DNA of 64,000 nt from CAYYFV01 sp965660075 (GTDB lineage: Bacteria; Patescibacteriota; Gracilibacteria; UBA1369; GCA-2718715): the NCBI GenBank assembly GCA_965660075.1, contig CBFHYO010000006.1, positions 1 to 64,000 on the forward strand, read 5' to 3'. Positions 50,497-59,636 of this stretch are shown piece after piece. Position 1 is the first letter of the stretch. Every line of letters begins with the position of its first letter. Under the pieces are notes generated by a model. It saw only the letters and a list, made by a program, of their open reading frames with translations. It searched no databases and had not been told where the DNA came from. The position numbers and the translations under genes are program-made.

Positions 50497-51686
50497 TGTT
50501 TAGATTATTTAAAACCCCAAATAAGTCTCTCAAAAAAAACCTGCAATATTTAAATTATATAAATATTTTATACGGTTTAACTTTTTTTACTCCTTATATC
50601 GCACTATATATTCAACAAAAAATCTTTAGCTTAAGTATGGTGGCACTTATTTTTTCTGTACAAACATTTGTAACAATTCTTAGTGAGTTTCCATCTGCAA
50701 TGTTTTCAGACATCTTTGGGCGTAAAAAAACTCTCATACTAGCAGCATTAATTCGAATCATTTCATTTGTTATTCTTCTATTTGCAAATCACGCAGCTAT
50801 ATTTGTAATTTATGCAATTTTTGCTGGATTAGCACAAAGTTTTAGATCTGGAACAGACCAAAGTCTTATATACGAAACATGTCACGAATTAGATACAGAC
50901 AAAACCTTTCAAAAAGAAATTGGCCGATATTTTTCATTGTATACTATTGGAGCCACAATCAGTGCAGTAATAGCAGGTGTACTATCAAAAATCTCTTTAG
51001 AGTTTACAATTTGGGTTTCAATAGTACCTGCGGCCATCGTTATCTATCTAACCATGTTGCTAGTCGAACCACACTACCACAAAACAAAGACTCACACTTT
51101 AAAAAAACACATTAAAATTCTTTCAAAAGAATTAAAACACAAAACTACTCTTAGAACATTTTTATTTATAAACAGTTTAATTGTTGCCATATTTACAATT
51201 TTACAAAAATTCACATCTGTTTATTTAGAGTTCAAATCAATAGATATTTCATCAATTGGTTATGTTATGGCATTTTTTTATCTCTTAAACACATATGGTT
51301 ATAGGCTCTCATATAGATTCACAAAAAAATTCTCCAATAATTTCACTCTAAAATTTACAGTATTAGCATTTTCATTAACTATATTATCAAGTGCAATTTC
51401 CAAAGCTTACATTGCTACATTTATATTTCTAATTACTGGGTTTTTTTACTCGCTAATGACACCAATTTTTTCCGAGATAATAAACAATTACACTGATTCT
51501 GAAATCAGAGTCACAATGCACTCTCTTGCAAGTATCTTTACGAGTATTCAAGTAGTAATTTTATCAGTAATGATTTCTCTTTCTGCAAATCTTTTGACTA
51601 TCAATAACGTATTTTTACTACTTGGTATTATTCCAATAGTCATACTACTTAGTTTTAACAAGTCAATTAACAAAAATTGTTCTTAG
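50496..51686 (+). CDS. MFS transporter, 396 aa
   Basis: A major facilitator superfamily transporter with about 12 transmembrane helices. The loop 2-3 signature is SAMFSDIFGRKKTLILAA, close to the consensus G-x3-D-R-x-GRR. The N-terminal half includes AGLAQSFRSGTDQSLIYE, seen in drug/metabolite MFS families. The substrate is unknown. It overlaps the HIT gene by one base (TAATG) and ends 40 bases before the next gene. Confidence 0.88.
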   Translation: MFRLFKTPNKSLKKNLQYLNYINILYGLTFFTPYIALYIQQKIFSLSMVALIFSVQTFVTILSEFPSAMFSDIFGRKKTLILAALIRIISFVILLFANHAAIFVIYAIFAGLAQSFRSGTDQSLIYETCHELDTDKTFQKEIGRYFSLYTIGATISAVIAGVLSKISLEFTIWVSIVPAAIVIYLTMLLVEPHYHKTKTHTLKKHIKILSKELKHKTTLRTFLFINSLIVAIFTILQKFTSVYLEFKSIDISSIGYVMAFFYLLNTYGYRLSYRFTKKFSNNFTLKFTVLAFSLTILSSAISKAYIATFIFLITGFFYSLMTPIFSEIINNYTDSEIRVTMHSLASIFTSIQVVILSVMISLSANLLTINNVFLLLGIIPIVILLSFNKSINKNCS

Positions 51687-51726
51687 TGTGAATATCTCGT
51701 AAAATAAACTAAATAATTACCAGAAA

Positions 51727-52806
51727 ATGAATCAAGAATTAAATAATTGGATATTACAAGCTCGTTCAACTGGCCATACAGACGAGCAAATCAAACAGTA
51801 CTTAGTATCTCATGGCTACAATACTCAGCAAATAGAAGACGCCTTCTTAGATTTAGATGCACCATCAAATCAACCCCAACCAGATACAAATACACCATCC
51901 GATGTAACAGAAACTCAATCTGAGCCAGTTACACTAGACAATACTGAACCAAAATCAGAGGATAATAATTCAGCAACAACACCATCCAAGCAATATGCAC
52001 AAATTGATTCTTCTGAAACCTTAAACACAAATCAAACTCAAGACACAGAGTTAGTAACTGATCAAGCTCCAGTGGTCGAATCAAAAGAGAGCTCAAAAGA
52101 TTCAGACAACTCAACTCTTGAACAAACTCCAGATGTGGCACCTGAAAAACAATCCAAACCAGATGATTCTATAACAGCTGTACCAAACTTATCAGAAGCA
52201 AATCCTTCAGAAGAAACAAATAATAATCCAGAAAATACGCAAGAAGATGCAATGAGCACTTCTGAGCCAGAGATACAAGACACAATCGATTCAGAAGATA
52301 CAAATGGGGGAGTTAGTCTAAGTTTTGGTTCAGCATCAAAAAAAGCCGAACAACAAATACAAGAGCTAGAATCTACACCCATAGAACAAGAAGAGCCAGT
52401 TACAACTGAGCAAGAACAAGAAATCAACAATCAAGAAATTAAAAATATAGAACAACAAATCGACTCAATCTACGAATCTGATAATCATTCAACAAATTAC
52501 CAAAAAAAATCATCAGTAATCCCAACGTTAATATTTTTATTACTCCTATTTGGTGGTATCACAGGTGCATATTATTACTATACTAATTATATGAATCCAA
52601 CATATGTAGAGCCAGAGGTAGTGATAGAACAAGCAATTCCTGCTGCAAAAATTATACCTAAAATAGATCCCCAGCCAGAAATCACACCAGAACCAGAGAC
52701 AACTCAAGAGCAAGAAATAATTACAGAACCAATAGAATTACCAGAGCCCGAAGAACCAATTCCATCAGAAACTCAAGAATTACCAGACCCATCAACTGAT
52801 AAATAA
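51727..52806 (+). CDS. Single-pass membrane protein with UBA-like N-terminus and acidic linker
   Basis: Residues 1-45 (NNWILQARSTGHTDEQIKQY) form a short three-helix motif often seen at the N-termini of Patescibacteria membrane proteins. Residues 50-255 are a disordered Thr/Ser/Glu/Pro/Gln-rich linker. One transmembrane helix lies at about 262-282 (VIPTLIFLLLLFGGITGAYY), followed by a Pro/Glu-rich tail. The orientation is likely cytoplasmic N-terminus. Function unknown. It could be a scaffold or sensor anchor. A bidirectional terminator separates it from atpC. Confidence 0.78.
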   Translation: MNQELNNWILQARSTGHTDEQIKQYLVSHGYNTQQIEDAFLDLDAPSNQPQPDTNTPSDVTETQSEPVTLDNTEPKSEDNNSATTPSKQYAQIDSSETLNTNQTQDTELVTDQAPVVESKESSKDSDNSTLEQTPDVAPEKQSKPDDSITAVPNLSEANPSEETNNNPENTQEDAMSTSEPEIQDTIDSEDTNGGVSLSFGSASKKAEQQIQELESTPIEQEEPVTTEQEQEINNQEIKNIEQQIDSIYESDNHSTNYQKKSSVIPTLIFLLLLFGGITGAYYYYTNYMNPTYVEPEVVIEQAIPAAKIIPKIDPQPEITPEPETTQEQEIITEPIELPEPEEPIPSETQELPDPSTDK

Positions 52807-52807
52807 A

Positions 52808-52831
52808 AAAAACCCACCTAAGTGGGTTTTT
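52808..52831. terminator. Bidirectional intrinsic terminator
   Basis: Stem AAAAACCCAC/GTGGGTTTTT around a 4-base loop CTAA, ending both the membrane-protein gene (plus) and the ATP synthase operon (minus). It has the same loop and layout as the terminator at 24762. Confidence 0.92.
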
Positions 52832-52834
52832 AAT

Positions 52835-53236
52835 TTATTTTTGTAATTGCTTTTCCAAACCAATCTTTTGATTTTCCAAATATTTGAGCTGGTAATCATT
52901 TAGCTTTTCAGGATTGTTTAACATTTCCCGAATTGTAGCCAATTGATCTTCTGTTCCAGACGCATCAATTTGCGATTCTAACTCAGCATACAATGCAAGA
53001 ACAGTCATTGTATTACTTTTGTTATCAAAAGAAATTACAGCATTTCTAATTACAATTACATCAGTTTTATCACCATAAGAAATTACAGCAGGCGAGAAAT
53101 CTACACTAGATGTAAGGTCAGCATGTTTAGATAAAACTTGAATTTTACCACCCACAGTTTTAATAGAGAAAGCCTCAACTTCTCCATTAAATACTGAATT
53201 AAGCGGTGTTTGAATTTGTAATTTGAAAGAATTCAT
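52835..53236 (-). CDS. atpC: ATP synthase epsilon subunit
   Basis: Central-stalk subunit of F1. The 133-aa protein has the N-terminal beta sandwich (FKLQIQTPLNSVFNGEVEAF, ISYGDKTDVIVIRNAVISF) and a C-terminal two-helix region (ATIREMLNNPEKLNDYQLKY). It is the last gene of the operon, 5 bases after atpD, and ends at the bidirectional terminator. Sequence conservation is low, as usual for this subunit. Identification rests partly on position. Confidence 0.93.
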   Translation of the reverse strand: MNSFKLQIQTPLNSVFNGEVEAFSIKTVGGKIQVLSKHADLTSSVDFSPAVISYGDKTDVIVIRNAVISFDNKSNTMTVLALYAELESQIDASGTEDQLATIREMLNNPEKLNDYQLKYLENQKIGLEKQLQK

Positions 53237-53241
53237 AATGT

Positions 53242-54648
53242 TTATTTATTTTTTTGTTCAAATCTTTCAAGAACTTCTTCAATGTTACCCACAAGGTAGA
53301 ATAGGTCTTCATCAACGTGATCATAGTCACCATCCATAATTCCTTTACAACCTGTAATAGTGTCAGATACTTTAATGTATTGACCAGGAGTACCAGTAAA
53401 TTGTTCAGCTACGTGTAGATTTTGAGTCAAGAATTTTTGAATCTTACGAGCTCGGTAAACAGTTTGTTTATCATCATCAGATAATTCATCCATACCAAGA
53501 ATCGCAATTACATCTTGAAGCTCTTTGTATCTTTGTAGAATTTGTTGAACTCTATTAGCTACTGCATAGTGCTCATCACCAACTAAGTCAGCTTTAAGTG
53601 CCGTAGAAGTAGAATCTAGAGGATCTACCGCAGGGTATAAACCTAGAGAGGCCATACCACGAGAAAGTACTACAGTCGAATCCAAGTGACCAAAAGTCGT
53701 TGCAGGAGCCGGATCTGTAATATCATCTGCAGGTACATATACCGCTTGGATAGATGTAATAGAACCAGTTTTAGTAGAAGTAATACGTTCTTGTAACCCC
53801 GCCATATCTGTAGCAAGCGTTGGTTGGTAACCTACCGCAGATGGTAGACGACCAAGAAGTGCAGATACTTCCGAACCAGCTTGAGTAAATCTAAAGATGT
53901 TATCTACAAACATAAGAATGTCTTTTCCTTCATCTCTAAATTTTTCAGCAATTGTCAGACCAGTCAAAGCAACACGCATACGTGCACCTGGTGGCTCGTT
54001 CATTTGTCCGAAAACCATAGCTAGTTTATCAATTACGCCAGAGTCTTTCATTTCCCCGATCAGATCGTTACCTTCACGAGTACGTTCACCAACACCAGCA
54101 AATACAGAGTAACCACCGTGGCTCATAGCTACGTTGTGGATAAGCTCTTGGATCATTACAGTTTTACCTACACCGGCACCACCGAAAAGACCTACTTTAC
54201 CACCTTTAATGAAAGGACATAAAAGGTCGATAACTTTAATACCAGTTTCAAAAATTTCAACTACAGAACTTTGTTCAGTTAGTTTTGGAGCTGGAGCGTG
54301 GATTTCACGTCTCTCAACATTTTTAGCAATGGCTTTGCCACCATCAATAATATCACCAGTAACATTAAACACACGACCAAGCGCATCTTTACCTACAGGT
54401 ACAGTAATAGCTTTACCAGTATCTACTACCTCTTGATCAATTTGCAAACCATCTGTCGATGACATAGCAATTGTTCTAACCAAACCTTCACCAAGGTGAG
54501 CTTGGACTTCAAGAGTTACAGTCAAATCTCCATGTTGAACAGTTAATGCATTTAACTGATTCGGAGTGTGATCTGCAAAGTAGACATCTACTACTACACC
54601 AATAATTCTGGCAATCTTACCTTTCTTAAGTGTTTTAGTCTCACTCAT
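53242..54648 (-). CDS. atpD: ATP synthase beta subunit
   Basis: Catalytic F1 subunit, 468 aa. Walker A is GGAGVGKTVMIQEL, followed by the catalytic Glu in VGERTREGNDLIGEMKDSG, the Walker B LMFVDNIFRFTQAGSEVSALLGRLPSAVG region (seen here as LMFVDNIFRFTQ), and the DELSDDDK of the DELSEED loop. It is full length. Order atpG-atpD-atpC is conventional. Confidence 0.98.
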   Translation of the reverse strand: MSETKTLKKGKIARIIGVVVDVYFADHTPNQLNALTVQHGDLTVTLEVQAHLGEGLVRTIAMSSTDGLQIDQEVVDTGKAITVPVGKDALGRVFNVTGDIIDGGKAIAKNVERREIHAPAPKLTEQSSVVEIFETGIKVIDLLCPFIKGGKVGLFGGAGVGKTVMIQELIHNVAMSHGGYSVFAGVGERTREGNDLIGEMKDSGVIDKLAMVFGQMNEPPGARMRVALTGLTIAEKFRDEGKDILMFVDNIFRFTQAGSEVSALLGRLPSAVGYQPTLATDMAGLQERITSTKTGSITSIQAVYVPADDITDPAPATTFGHLDSTVVLSRGMASLGLYPAVDPLDSTSTALKADLVGDEHYAVANRVQQILQRYKELQDVIAILGMDELSDDDKQTVYRARKIQKFLTQNLHVAEQFTGTPGQYIKVSDTITGCKGIMDGDYDHVDEDLFYLVGNIEEVLERFEQKNK

Positions 54649-54674
54649 TTTAATAAAAATAAATTAATAATATA

Positions 54675-55559
54675 TTATTCCATAGCAGCCTGCGCGCCAG
54701 CCAACTCTGCAATTTCTTGCGTAATAGCTGCTTGACGAGCTTTATTAAGATCCAAAGTAAGGTTCTTAATAATTTTATCAGCTGATTCTGTTGCATTCTT
54801 CATGGCAATCATCCGAGAAGAATATTCAGAAGCTTTTAATTCGTACAATGCTTGTAAGAATAAAGCTTGCGAAATTTGTTCGTATAATTTGTCGAGTACT
54901 ACATCTGCACTTGGTTCAAATAACATAGCGTCATTTGTACTAGCTTCTAATTCTAATTCTAGTGCACCAAGGTGTGAATCAAGCATTTCTTGACTAAAAG
55001 GCAAGAAAGTTTTCACAACCGGGTAAAAAGTAAAAGAATTTTTATAGTGCGGAGCAATCAGTTTAACCTCTTTACATTGAGGATCTAAGTAAACAGATAT
55101 TAATTCAGATACAATTTCCAGTGCCTGTAATTCAGACATGTTTTCAGAAAGTTTTGTAAACTCTCTAAAAACTGGAACTTTTCTAGAATTAGCCGCATCT
55201 AATGCTTTTTTACCAATTACAATTAGTTTTCTTTGTGATTCATCTAGTTCTAACCATTCTTTAGATTCAAATAAAGCTTTGATTAGTTTGTTATTCAATG
55301 CACCACATAAACCCTTATCAGACGAGTAAAGAACAAAAGTCGTATAACCTTCAGATCGTTTTTCAGTGTAAATACTTGAAGAGTCAGCATTTAAGTTTTG
55401 ATTTAAAACGTTCAACTGAGCTGACACAAATTCTCTCGTACTCAAAGCTTTACGCTGAAACTGCATTCTTTTAGAAGCAGCAACAAGTTGCATAGCTTTG
55501 GTGATTTTACGAGTATTTTTCACACCACCGATCTTCTTTTTAATCTCGAGTAGGGACAT
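54675..55559 (-). CDS. atpG: ATP synthase gamma subunit
   Basis: Rotating shaft of F1, 294 aa. The N-terminal helix (EIKKKIGGVKNTRKITKAM, then LVAASKRM) and C-terminal helix (ASEYSSRMIAMKNATESADK) are characteristic. The middle Rossmann-like domain contains YSSDKGLCGALNNKL. It starts 2 bases after atpA's stop and precedes atpD. Confidence 0.97.
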   Translation of the reverse strand: MSLLEIKKKIGGVKNTRKITKAMQLVAASKRMQFQRKALSTREFVSAQLNVLNQNLNADSSSIYTEKRSEGYTTFVLYSSDKGLCGALNNKLIKALFESKEWLELDESQRKLIVIGKKALDAANSRKVPVFREFTKLSENMSELQALEIVSELISVYLDPQCKEVKLIAPHYKNSFTFYPVVKTFLPFSQEMLDSHLGALELELEASTNDAMLFEPSADVVLDKLYEQISQALFLQALYELKASEYSSRMIAMKNATESADKIIKNLTLDLNKARQAAITQEIAELAGAQAAME

Positions 55560-55561
55560 AA

Positions 55562-57070
55562 TTAGTTAAAAAAGTTAGAAACAATTTCTTCCATTTGTGA
55601 TTTAATCGAATCTGTTAACGCTTTATCTTTGTTAATTTCATCAACAAAAGATTTGTGAGAACTTTCGATTAAGGCAAATAGAGCAGATAATTTTGTGTGA
55701 ACCTCTGAAAGTTCAACTTTATCCAAATAGCCTTTAGATGCTGCAAATAGAATTACAGCTTCTTGGTATAGAGACCAAGGTCGATTTTCTGGTTGTTTTA
55801 ACGCTTCTACCACACGAGAACCACGAGTAAGTTTAGCTTTTGTAGCTTCATCTAATTCAGAAGCAAACTGACTAAACGCTTCAAGTTCATAGTATTGTGC
55901 TAGATCCAAACGTACAGATCCAGAAAGTTTTTTAACTAATTTAGTTTGAGCAGATCCACCAACACGAGATACAGAGATACCTGGATCAATTGCAGGTCTT
56001 ACACCTTTATTGAAAAGATCAGATTGCAAGAAAATTTGACCATCAGTAATCGAGATCACATTAGTTGGAATATAAGCAGAAACATCATTAGCTTGAGTTT
56101 CAATAATTGGTAGGGCAGTAATACTACCAGAACCATTAGCTTCATTTAGTTTTGCAGCTCTTTCAAGTAATCGAGAGTGCAAGTAGAATACATCACCTGG
56201 ATATGCTTCACGTCCCGGAGGTCTTCGAAGTAAAAGTGACATTTCACGATATGCAACCGCATGTTTAGATAAATCATCGTAAACAATTGTTACGTGTTTA
56301 CCTTTAGCCATAAAGTATTCAGCAATCGCAACACCAGCATAAGGTGCTAGAAATTGCATTACAGAAGACGATGTAGCAGAAGCAGAAACTACAACAGTGT
56401 AGTCCATTGCTCCATGGTTTTTAAGTTTTTCAACTACTTGTGCAAGTTTACCTTCACGTTGACCAACAGAAACATAAACACAAATCATGTCTTGTCCTTT
56501 TTGGTTAAGGATAGTATCAAGTGCAACAGCAGTTTTACCAGTTTGTCTATCACCGATAATAAGTTCACGTTGACCACGTCCAACAGGAATCATGGCATCG
56601 ATAGCCAAAATACCAGTTTGAAGAGGTTCGTGTACTGATTTACGAGCCATAACATCTGGGGCTTGGTTTTCGTGAGGCATCATTTTATCTGCTTTAATTG
56701 CAGCTTTACCATCAAGTGGCGCTCCAACAGCATCAACCACACGACCAATAATTTTATCACTTACAGGTACTGCCAAAGTAGAACCTGTAGCAGTTACAAA
56801 CAACCCTTCAGTAATTGAGTTGTCTTTTTGTAACACAAGCGCGTAAGCCATATCTTTTTCAAGATTCATAACTAGAGCCTTAGCTCCAACACCTTCGATT
56901 TCAACCACTTCGCTCATTTTAAGACTTGAGAGTCCGCGGATTGCAATCACACCATCTGTATAAGAGGCAATAATACCTTTATCACCACTTGATGCAGATT
57001 CGGTAGTCGACACTTGTGCTAATACGTCATCTAAGTTGTTTAGAAAAGATGAGAGTGAATTCTTACTCAT
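55562..57070 (-). CDS. atpA: ATP synthase alpha subunit
   Basis: Non-catalytic nucleotide-binding F1 subunit, 502 aa. P-loop GDRQTGKTAVALDT, the alpha signature PGREAYPGDVFYLHSRLLER and ISVTDGQIFL-like ISITDGQIFLQSDLF are clear, with VSRVGGSAQTKLVKKL near the C-terminus. It is full length with normal spacing to atpH (5 bases) and atpG. Confidence 0.98.
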   Translation of the reverse strand: MSKNSLSSFLNNLDDVLAQVSTTESASSGDKGIIASYTDGVIAIRGLSSLKMSEVVEIEGVGAKALVMNLEKDMAYALVLQKDNSITEGLFVTATGSTLAVPVSDKIIGRVVDAVGAPLDGKAAIKADKMMPHENQAPDVMARKSVHEPLQTGILAIDAMIPVGRGQRELIIGDRQTGKTAVALDTILNQKGQDMICVYVSVGQREGKLAQVVEKLKNHGAMDYTVVVSASATSSSVMQFLAPYAGVAIAEYFMAKGKHVTIVYDDLSKHAVAYREMSLLLRRPPGREAYPGDVFYLHSRLLERAAKLNEANGSGSITALPIIETQANDVSAYIPTNVISITDGQIFLQSDLFNKGVRPAIDPGISVSRVGGSAQTKLVKKLSGSVRLDLAQYYELEAFSQFASELDEATKAKLTRGSRVVEALKQPENRPWSLYQEAVILFAASKGYLDKVELSEVHTKLSALFALIESSHKSFVDEINKDKALTDSIKSQMEEIVSNFFN

Positions 57071-57075
57071 AGCGT

Positions 57076-57750
57076 CTATTTAATTTTTGTTAAAGTTTCA
57101 ATTTTCTTTTGCCAAGATAAATCAGTCAGCTGACCATTAGCAAAAATTCGCATACCACCAATTAATCTAGGATTAACTTGGAAGTAAACAAGAGTCATAT
57201 CTCCATATTTGTCTGTAAATTCAGATACAATTTGGCGCCTTTCAGATGCTGTAACATCTACTGCATACTGCACAGTAACCTCAACAAAATCTTCTTGTTG
57301 TGATACAAAAGCACGTACTTTAGATACTAGAGATTCAAAAGAGTTTTGAAGTACTAATTCCTTAAATGCTTTCATTACAGAGTTATCTGTTTTGAATACA
57401 GCTTGCAGTCGTCCAACTTGTTCTTCACGACTCAATAATGCAAATGATTTATCCAAACCAACTGCTGCTTGATTCGCAAGTTTACAAATAAAACGAGAAA
57501 TATGAGCACTTAGAACATTTTTTGCACTAGGCGAAACATTCGATTTCAAAGATTTAGTTAAATCTTTCAAATCAAACATAAGCTGACTCGCATCAACATC
57601 CAATAGATATTCTCGGCTAAACGCAGAAAGGGAGGCCCTATCAAAGGCTACCTCCGTATCTTTAGCATTTAAATCAAAAAGATTTGGGTGCTGACTCAAA
57701 AAACTGAGCGTTTCGTGCAATAAAATTGAGATAAAGTTTTCTAAGTTCAT
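57076..57750 (-). CDS. atpH: ATP synthase delta subunit, longer than usual
   Basis: The stator subunit joining F1 to the b dimer. At 224 aa it is about 45 residues longer than common bacterial delta subunits. The C-terminal part carries the delta signature region (VTASERRQIVSEFTDKYGDM, then NPRLIGGMRIFANGQLTD). The longer N-terminal helical domain is less conserved. Assignment is by this C-terminus and by position between atpF and atpA. Confidence 0.92.
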   Translation of the reverse strand: MNLENFISILLHETLSFLSQHPNLFDLNAKDTEVAFDRASLSAFSREYLLDVDASQLMFDLKDLTKSLKSNVSPSAKNVLSAHISRFICKLANQAAVGLDKSFALLSREEQVGRLQAVFKTDNSVMKAFKELVLQNSFESLVSKVRAFVSQQEDFVEVTVQYAVDVTASERRQIVSEFTDKYGDMTLVYFQVNPRLIGGMRIFANGQLTDLSWQKKIETLTKIK

Positions 57751-57751
57751 G

Positions 57752-58249
57752 TTATTTTTTATATTCAGACCAAGATTCTGTTACGCTTTCAGCTATAACT
57801 TCTTTTGGTACTTTGTTACTAATTACTTCTAAAATAATTTGAGACATTTTCTTTTGTAGTTCAACTTCTACTTCAGAAACCATTTCGTCTTTAGCTTCTT
57901 CAATTTCTTGAGCAGCTTTTTCGAGCATAGATTTTCTTTCAGTTTCCATTTCAGAGATAAGTTCTTTTCTTTTCTCTTCTACAAATGAACGCATTGCTTC
58001 TAGTTCAGATTGAAGTTTTTTCTCAGTTTCAAGCTTTTCCGCTTTCAGAGTTTCTAACTGACTAGCAAATTCTTTTTTGATCATTTCAGCTTCTTCAAGC
58101 TGTCCTTTGATAGTCTCACGTCTTTTATCAGTAAACTTCACAATCGGTTCATAAAGTAAGTAGCTTAGTACAGCTAGTAGCAATCCGTAATTTAATACGT
58201 AAATAACTATGCTCTCTAAACTAATACCTAGATTGGCAAGTCCTTCCAT
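57752..58249 (-). CDS. atpF: ATP synthase b subunit
   Basis: Peripheral stalk subunit, 165 aa: a transmembrane helix near the N-terminus (IVIYVLNYGLLLAVLSYLLY), then a long charged coiled coil through most of the protein (KKEFASQLETLKAEKLETEK and on). One base separates its stop from the atpH start. The layout is standard for a homodimeric b subunit. Confidence 0.95.
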   Translation of the reverse strand: MEGLANLGISLESIVIYVLNYGLLLAVLSYLLYEPIVKFTDKRRETIKGQLEEAEMIKKEFASQLETLKAEKLETEKKLQSELEAMRSFVEEKRKELISEMETERKSMLEKAAQEIEEAKDEMVSEVEVELQKKMSQIILEVISNKVPKEVIAESVTESWSEYKK

Positions 58250-58261
58250 AAAGAGTAGAGA

Positions 58262-58489
58262 TTAAGCAAATAGAATAATGAATGAGATAATTAGTGAGTA
58301 AATCGCAGTTGATTCACAAATAGCCATAGCTACGATCATTTTTGTAAATAGATCAGAAGATGCTTCTGGGTTTCTACCCATAGCTTCCATAGCACGACCA
58401 CCAATGATACCTTCACCGATACCAGATCCAATAGCACCAAGACCGATAGATACGGCTGCTGCAATTAATTTTACTGCTTCTAATTCCAT
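58262..58489 (-). CDS. atpE: ATP synthase c subunit, Na+-type signature
   Basis: Rotor-ring proteolipid, 75 aa, two helices joined by the polar loop RNPEA (residues 39-43). The ion-binding carboxylate is E59 in AICESTAIYSL. Adjacent S60/T61 and Y64 match the Glu-Ser-Thr-x2-Tyr arrangement of sodium-translocating c subunits. Helix 1 has GSGIGEG (E26), where sodium-type rings usually have Gln (GxGxGQG). A second carboxylate at this site is unusual. Sodium coupling is an inference from these residues. Confidence 0.96.
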   Translation of the reverse strand: MELEAVKLIAAAVSIGLGAIGSGIGEGIIGGRAMEAMGRNPEASSDLFTKMIVAMAICESTAIYSLIISFIILFA

Positions 58490-58522
58490 GTTTTTTTTGG
58501 TTAAATAATGATTAGAAAAAAT

Positions 58523-59308
58523 TTAGTTTTTTACCGATCCTGTAATCCCAGCAATATACTGAATAGTTAGCATCGGGAAAATTATTGCTTGCACAATACC
58601 CGAAAATGCTGAAAGGAAAATAAAAGGAATCGGAATAAAATAAGCGGTGTACACACCCAAGTAGGTGATGATTAACACCATTAGCTCGCCGGCCAATACG
58701 TTCCCAAACAAACGAGCAGATAAAGATACAACTTTTGCAACTTCACCAATAATATCTAAAACTCCTAAAAACAGTTCCAAAAAGAGATTACCTAAATCCT
58801 TAGGAGATCTAACTTTAAGAATTTCACCAATTTTAAAAGTATTAGAAATATGTTTAATCGGAGCTATTCTAAGCGCAATTATATGCGAAAGAGCAACCAC
58901 CAATACAGCCAATGCAATCGTAAAACTAAAGTCACTAGTAGGCACACGAAACATAGAAATTCCACCACTGGCTTTTATATCCATTAGCAAAGGTAGCAAA
59001 CTAATTTGATTAGCTACTAAAATAACTAAAAACAAAGTCATAACTAAAGGCATGAACTTTTTAGCAGTTTTTTTGTCACCAAATGCCGGTTCTAAACTGT
59101 CCATGAAAAAGCTTAACAATGATTCCATTACTACTTGAATCCGAGATGGTACCAATCCAGCACCTTTTCGAACCCAAAGCGCTAATACAACTAAAATCAA
59201 ATTAACTCCAATTAAAGTTAACATTGAGTTTGTAATAGTTAGGCCAAACCATTCAAAAACTGGTGACGCCTTGATAGAAATTGCTGGTATATTCGAAAGC
59301 AAATACAT
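58523..59308 (-). CDS. atpB: ATP synthase a subunit
   Basis: Stator membrane subunit providing the ion half-channels, 261 aa, about six transmembrane helices. The essential arginine is in VSLSARLFGNVLAGELMVLI, and the last helix carries the usual polar residue region (FPMLTIQYIAGIT). Its start codon overlaps the stop of the small atpI/atpZ-like gene by one base (59308), indicating translational coupling. Confidence 0.96.
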   Translation of the reverse strand: MYLLSNIPAISIKASPVFEWFGLTITNSMLTLIGVNLILVVLALWVRKGAGLVPSRIQVVMESLLSFFMDSLEPAFGDKKTAKKFMPLVMTLFLVILVANQISLLPLLMDIKASGGISMFRVPTSDFSFTIALAVLVVALSHIIALRIAPIKHISNTFKIGEILKVRSPKDLGNLFLELFLGVLDIIGEVAKVVSLSARLFGNVLAGELMVLIITYLGVYTAYFIPIPFIFLSAFSGIVQAIIFPMLTIQYIAGITGSVKN

Positions 59309-59556
59309 TATTTTTGGGATAAATTTTTAATAGTTTTATGAGAGCGTTTGTAAGCAAAAAATTGAAGCAGCGGAAACGCAATAACCATAGCAACAATTGT
59401 GAGTAGCTTTTCAGTTCCAAAAATGTAATCCAAGCCGTAGCCAAGACCAAACATGCCACCACAGAAAACCAATGCAAAAATTGAATTTGAAGCAAAGATT
59501 CTTAATCTGTTTTCATGAAAGATTTCGATAAGATCGCTTTTTTGAGAACTTTTCAT
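59308..59556 (-). CDS. AtpZ/AtpI-like small membrane protein
   Basis: The first gene of the ATP synthase operon, 82 aa, with two hydrophobic helices (IFASNSIFALVFCGGMFGLGYG and LLTIVAMVIAFPLLQFFAYK, about residues 18-38 and 50-70) and basic ends. Position upstream of atpB and the two-helix layout fit the AtpI/AtpZ assembly or Mg/Ca transport helper proteins, whose sequences are poorly conserved. A TTGACA-like element on the minus strand about 30 bases upstream may belong to the operon promoter, but a clear -10 is not obvious. Confidence 0.78.
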   Translation of the reverse strand: MKSSQKSDLIEIFHENRLRIFASNSIFALVFCGGMFGLGYGLDYIFGTEKLLTIVAMVIAFPLLQFFAYKRSHKTIKNLSQK

Positions 59557-59636
59557 ATAAGAAATTAAAGCCCCTTAATTATTGTCAAATTAGCTCAAAA
59601 ATCAAGCCTTTATTAAAATAAACTGAAATTTACGCT

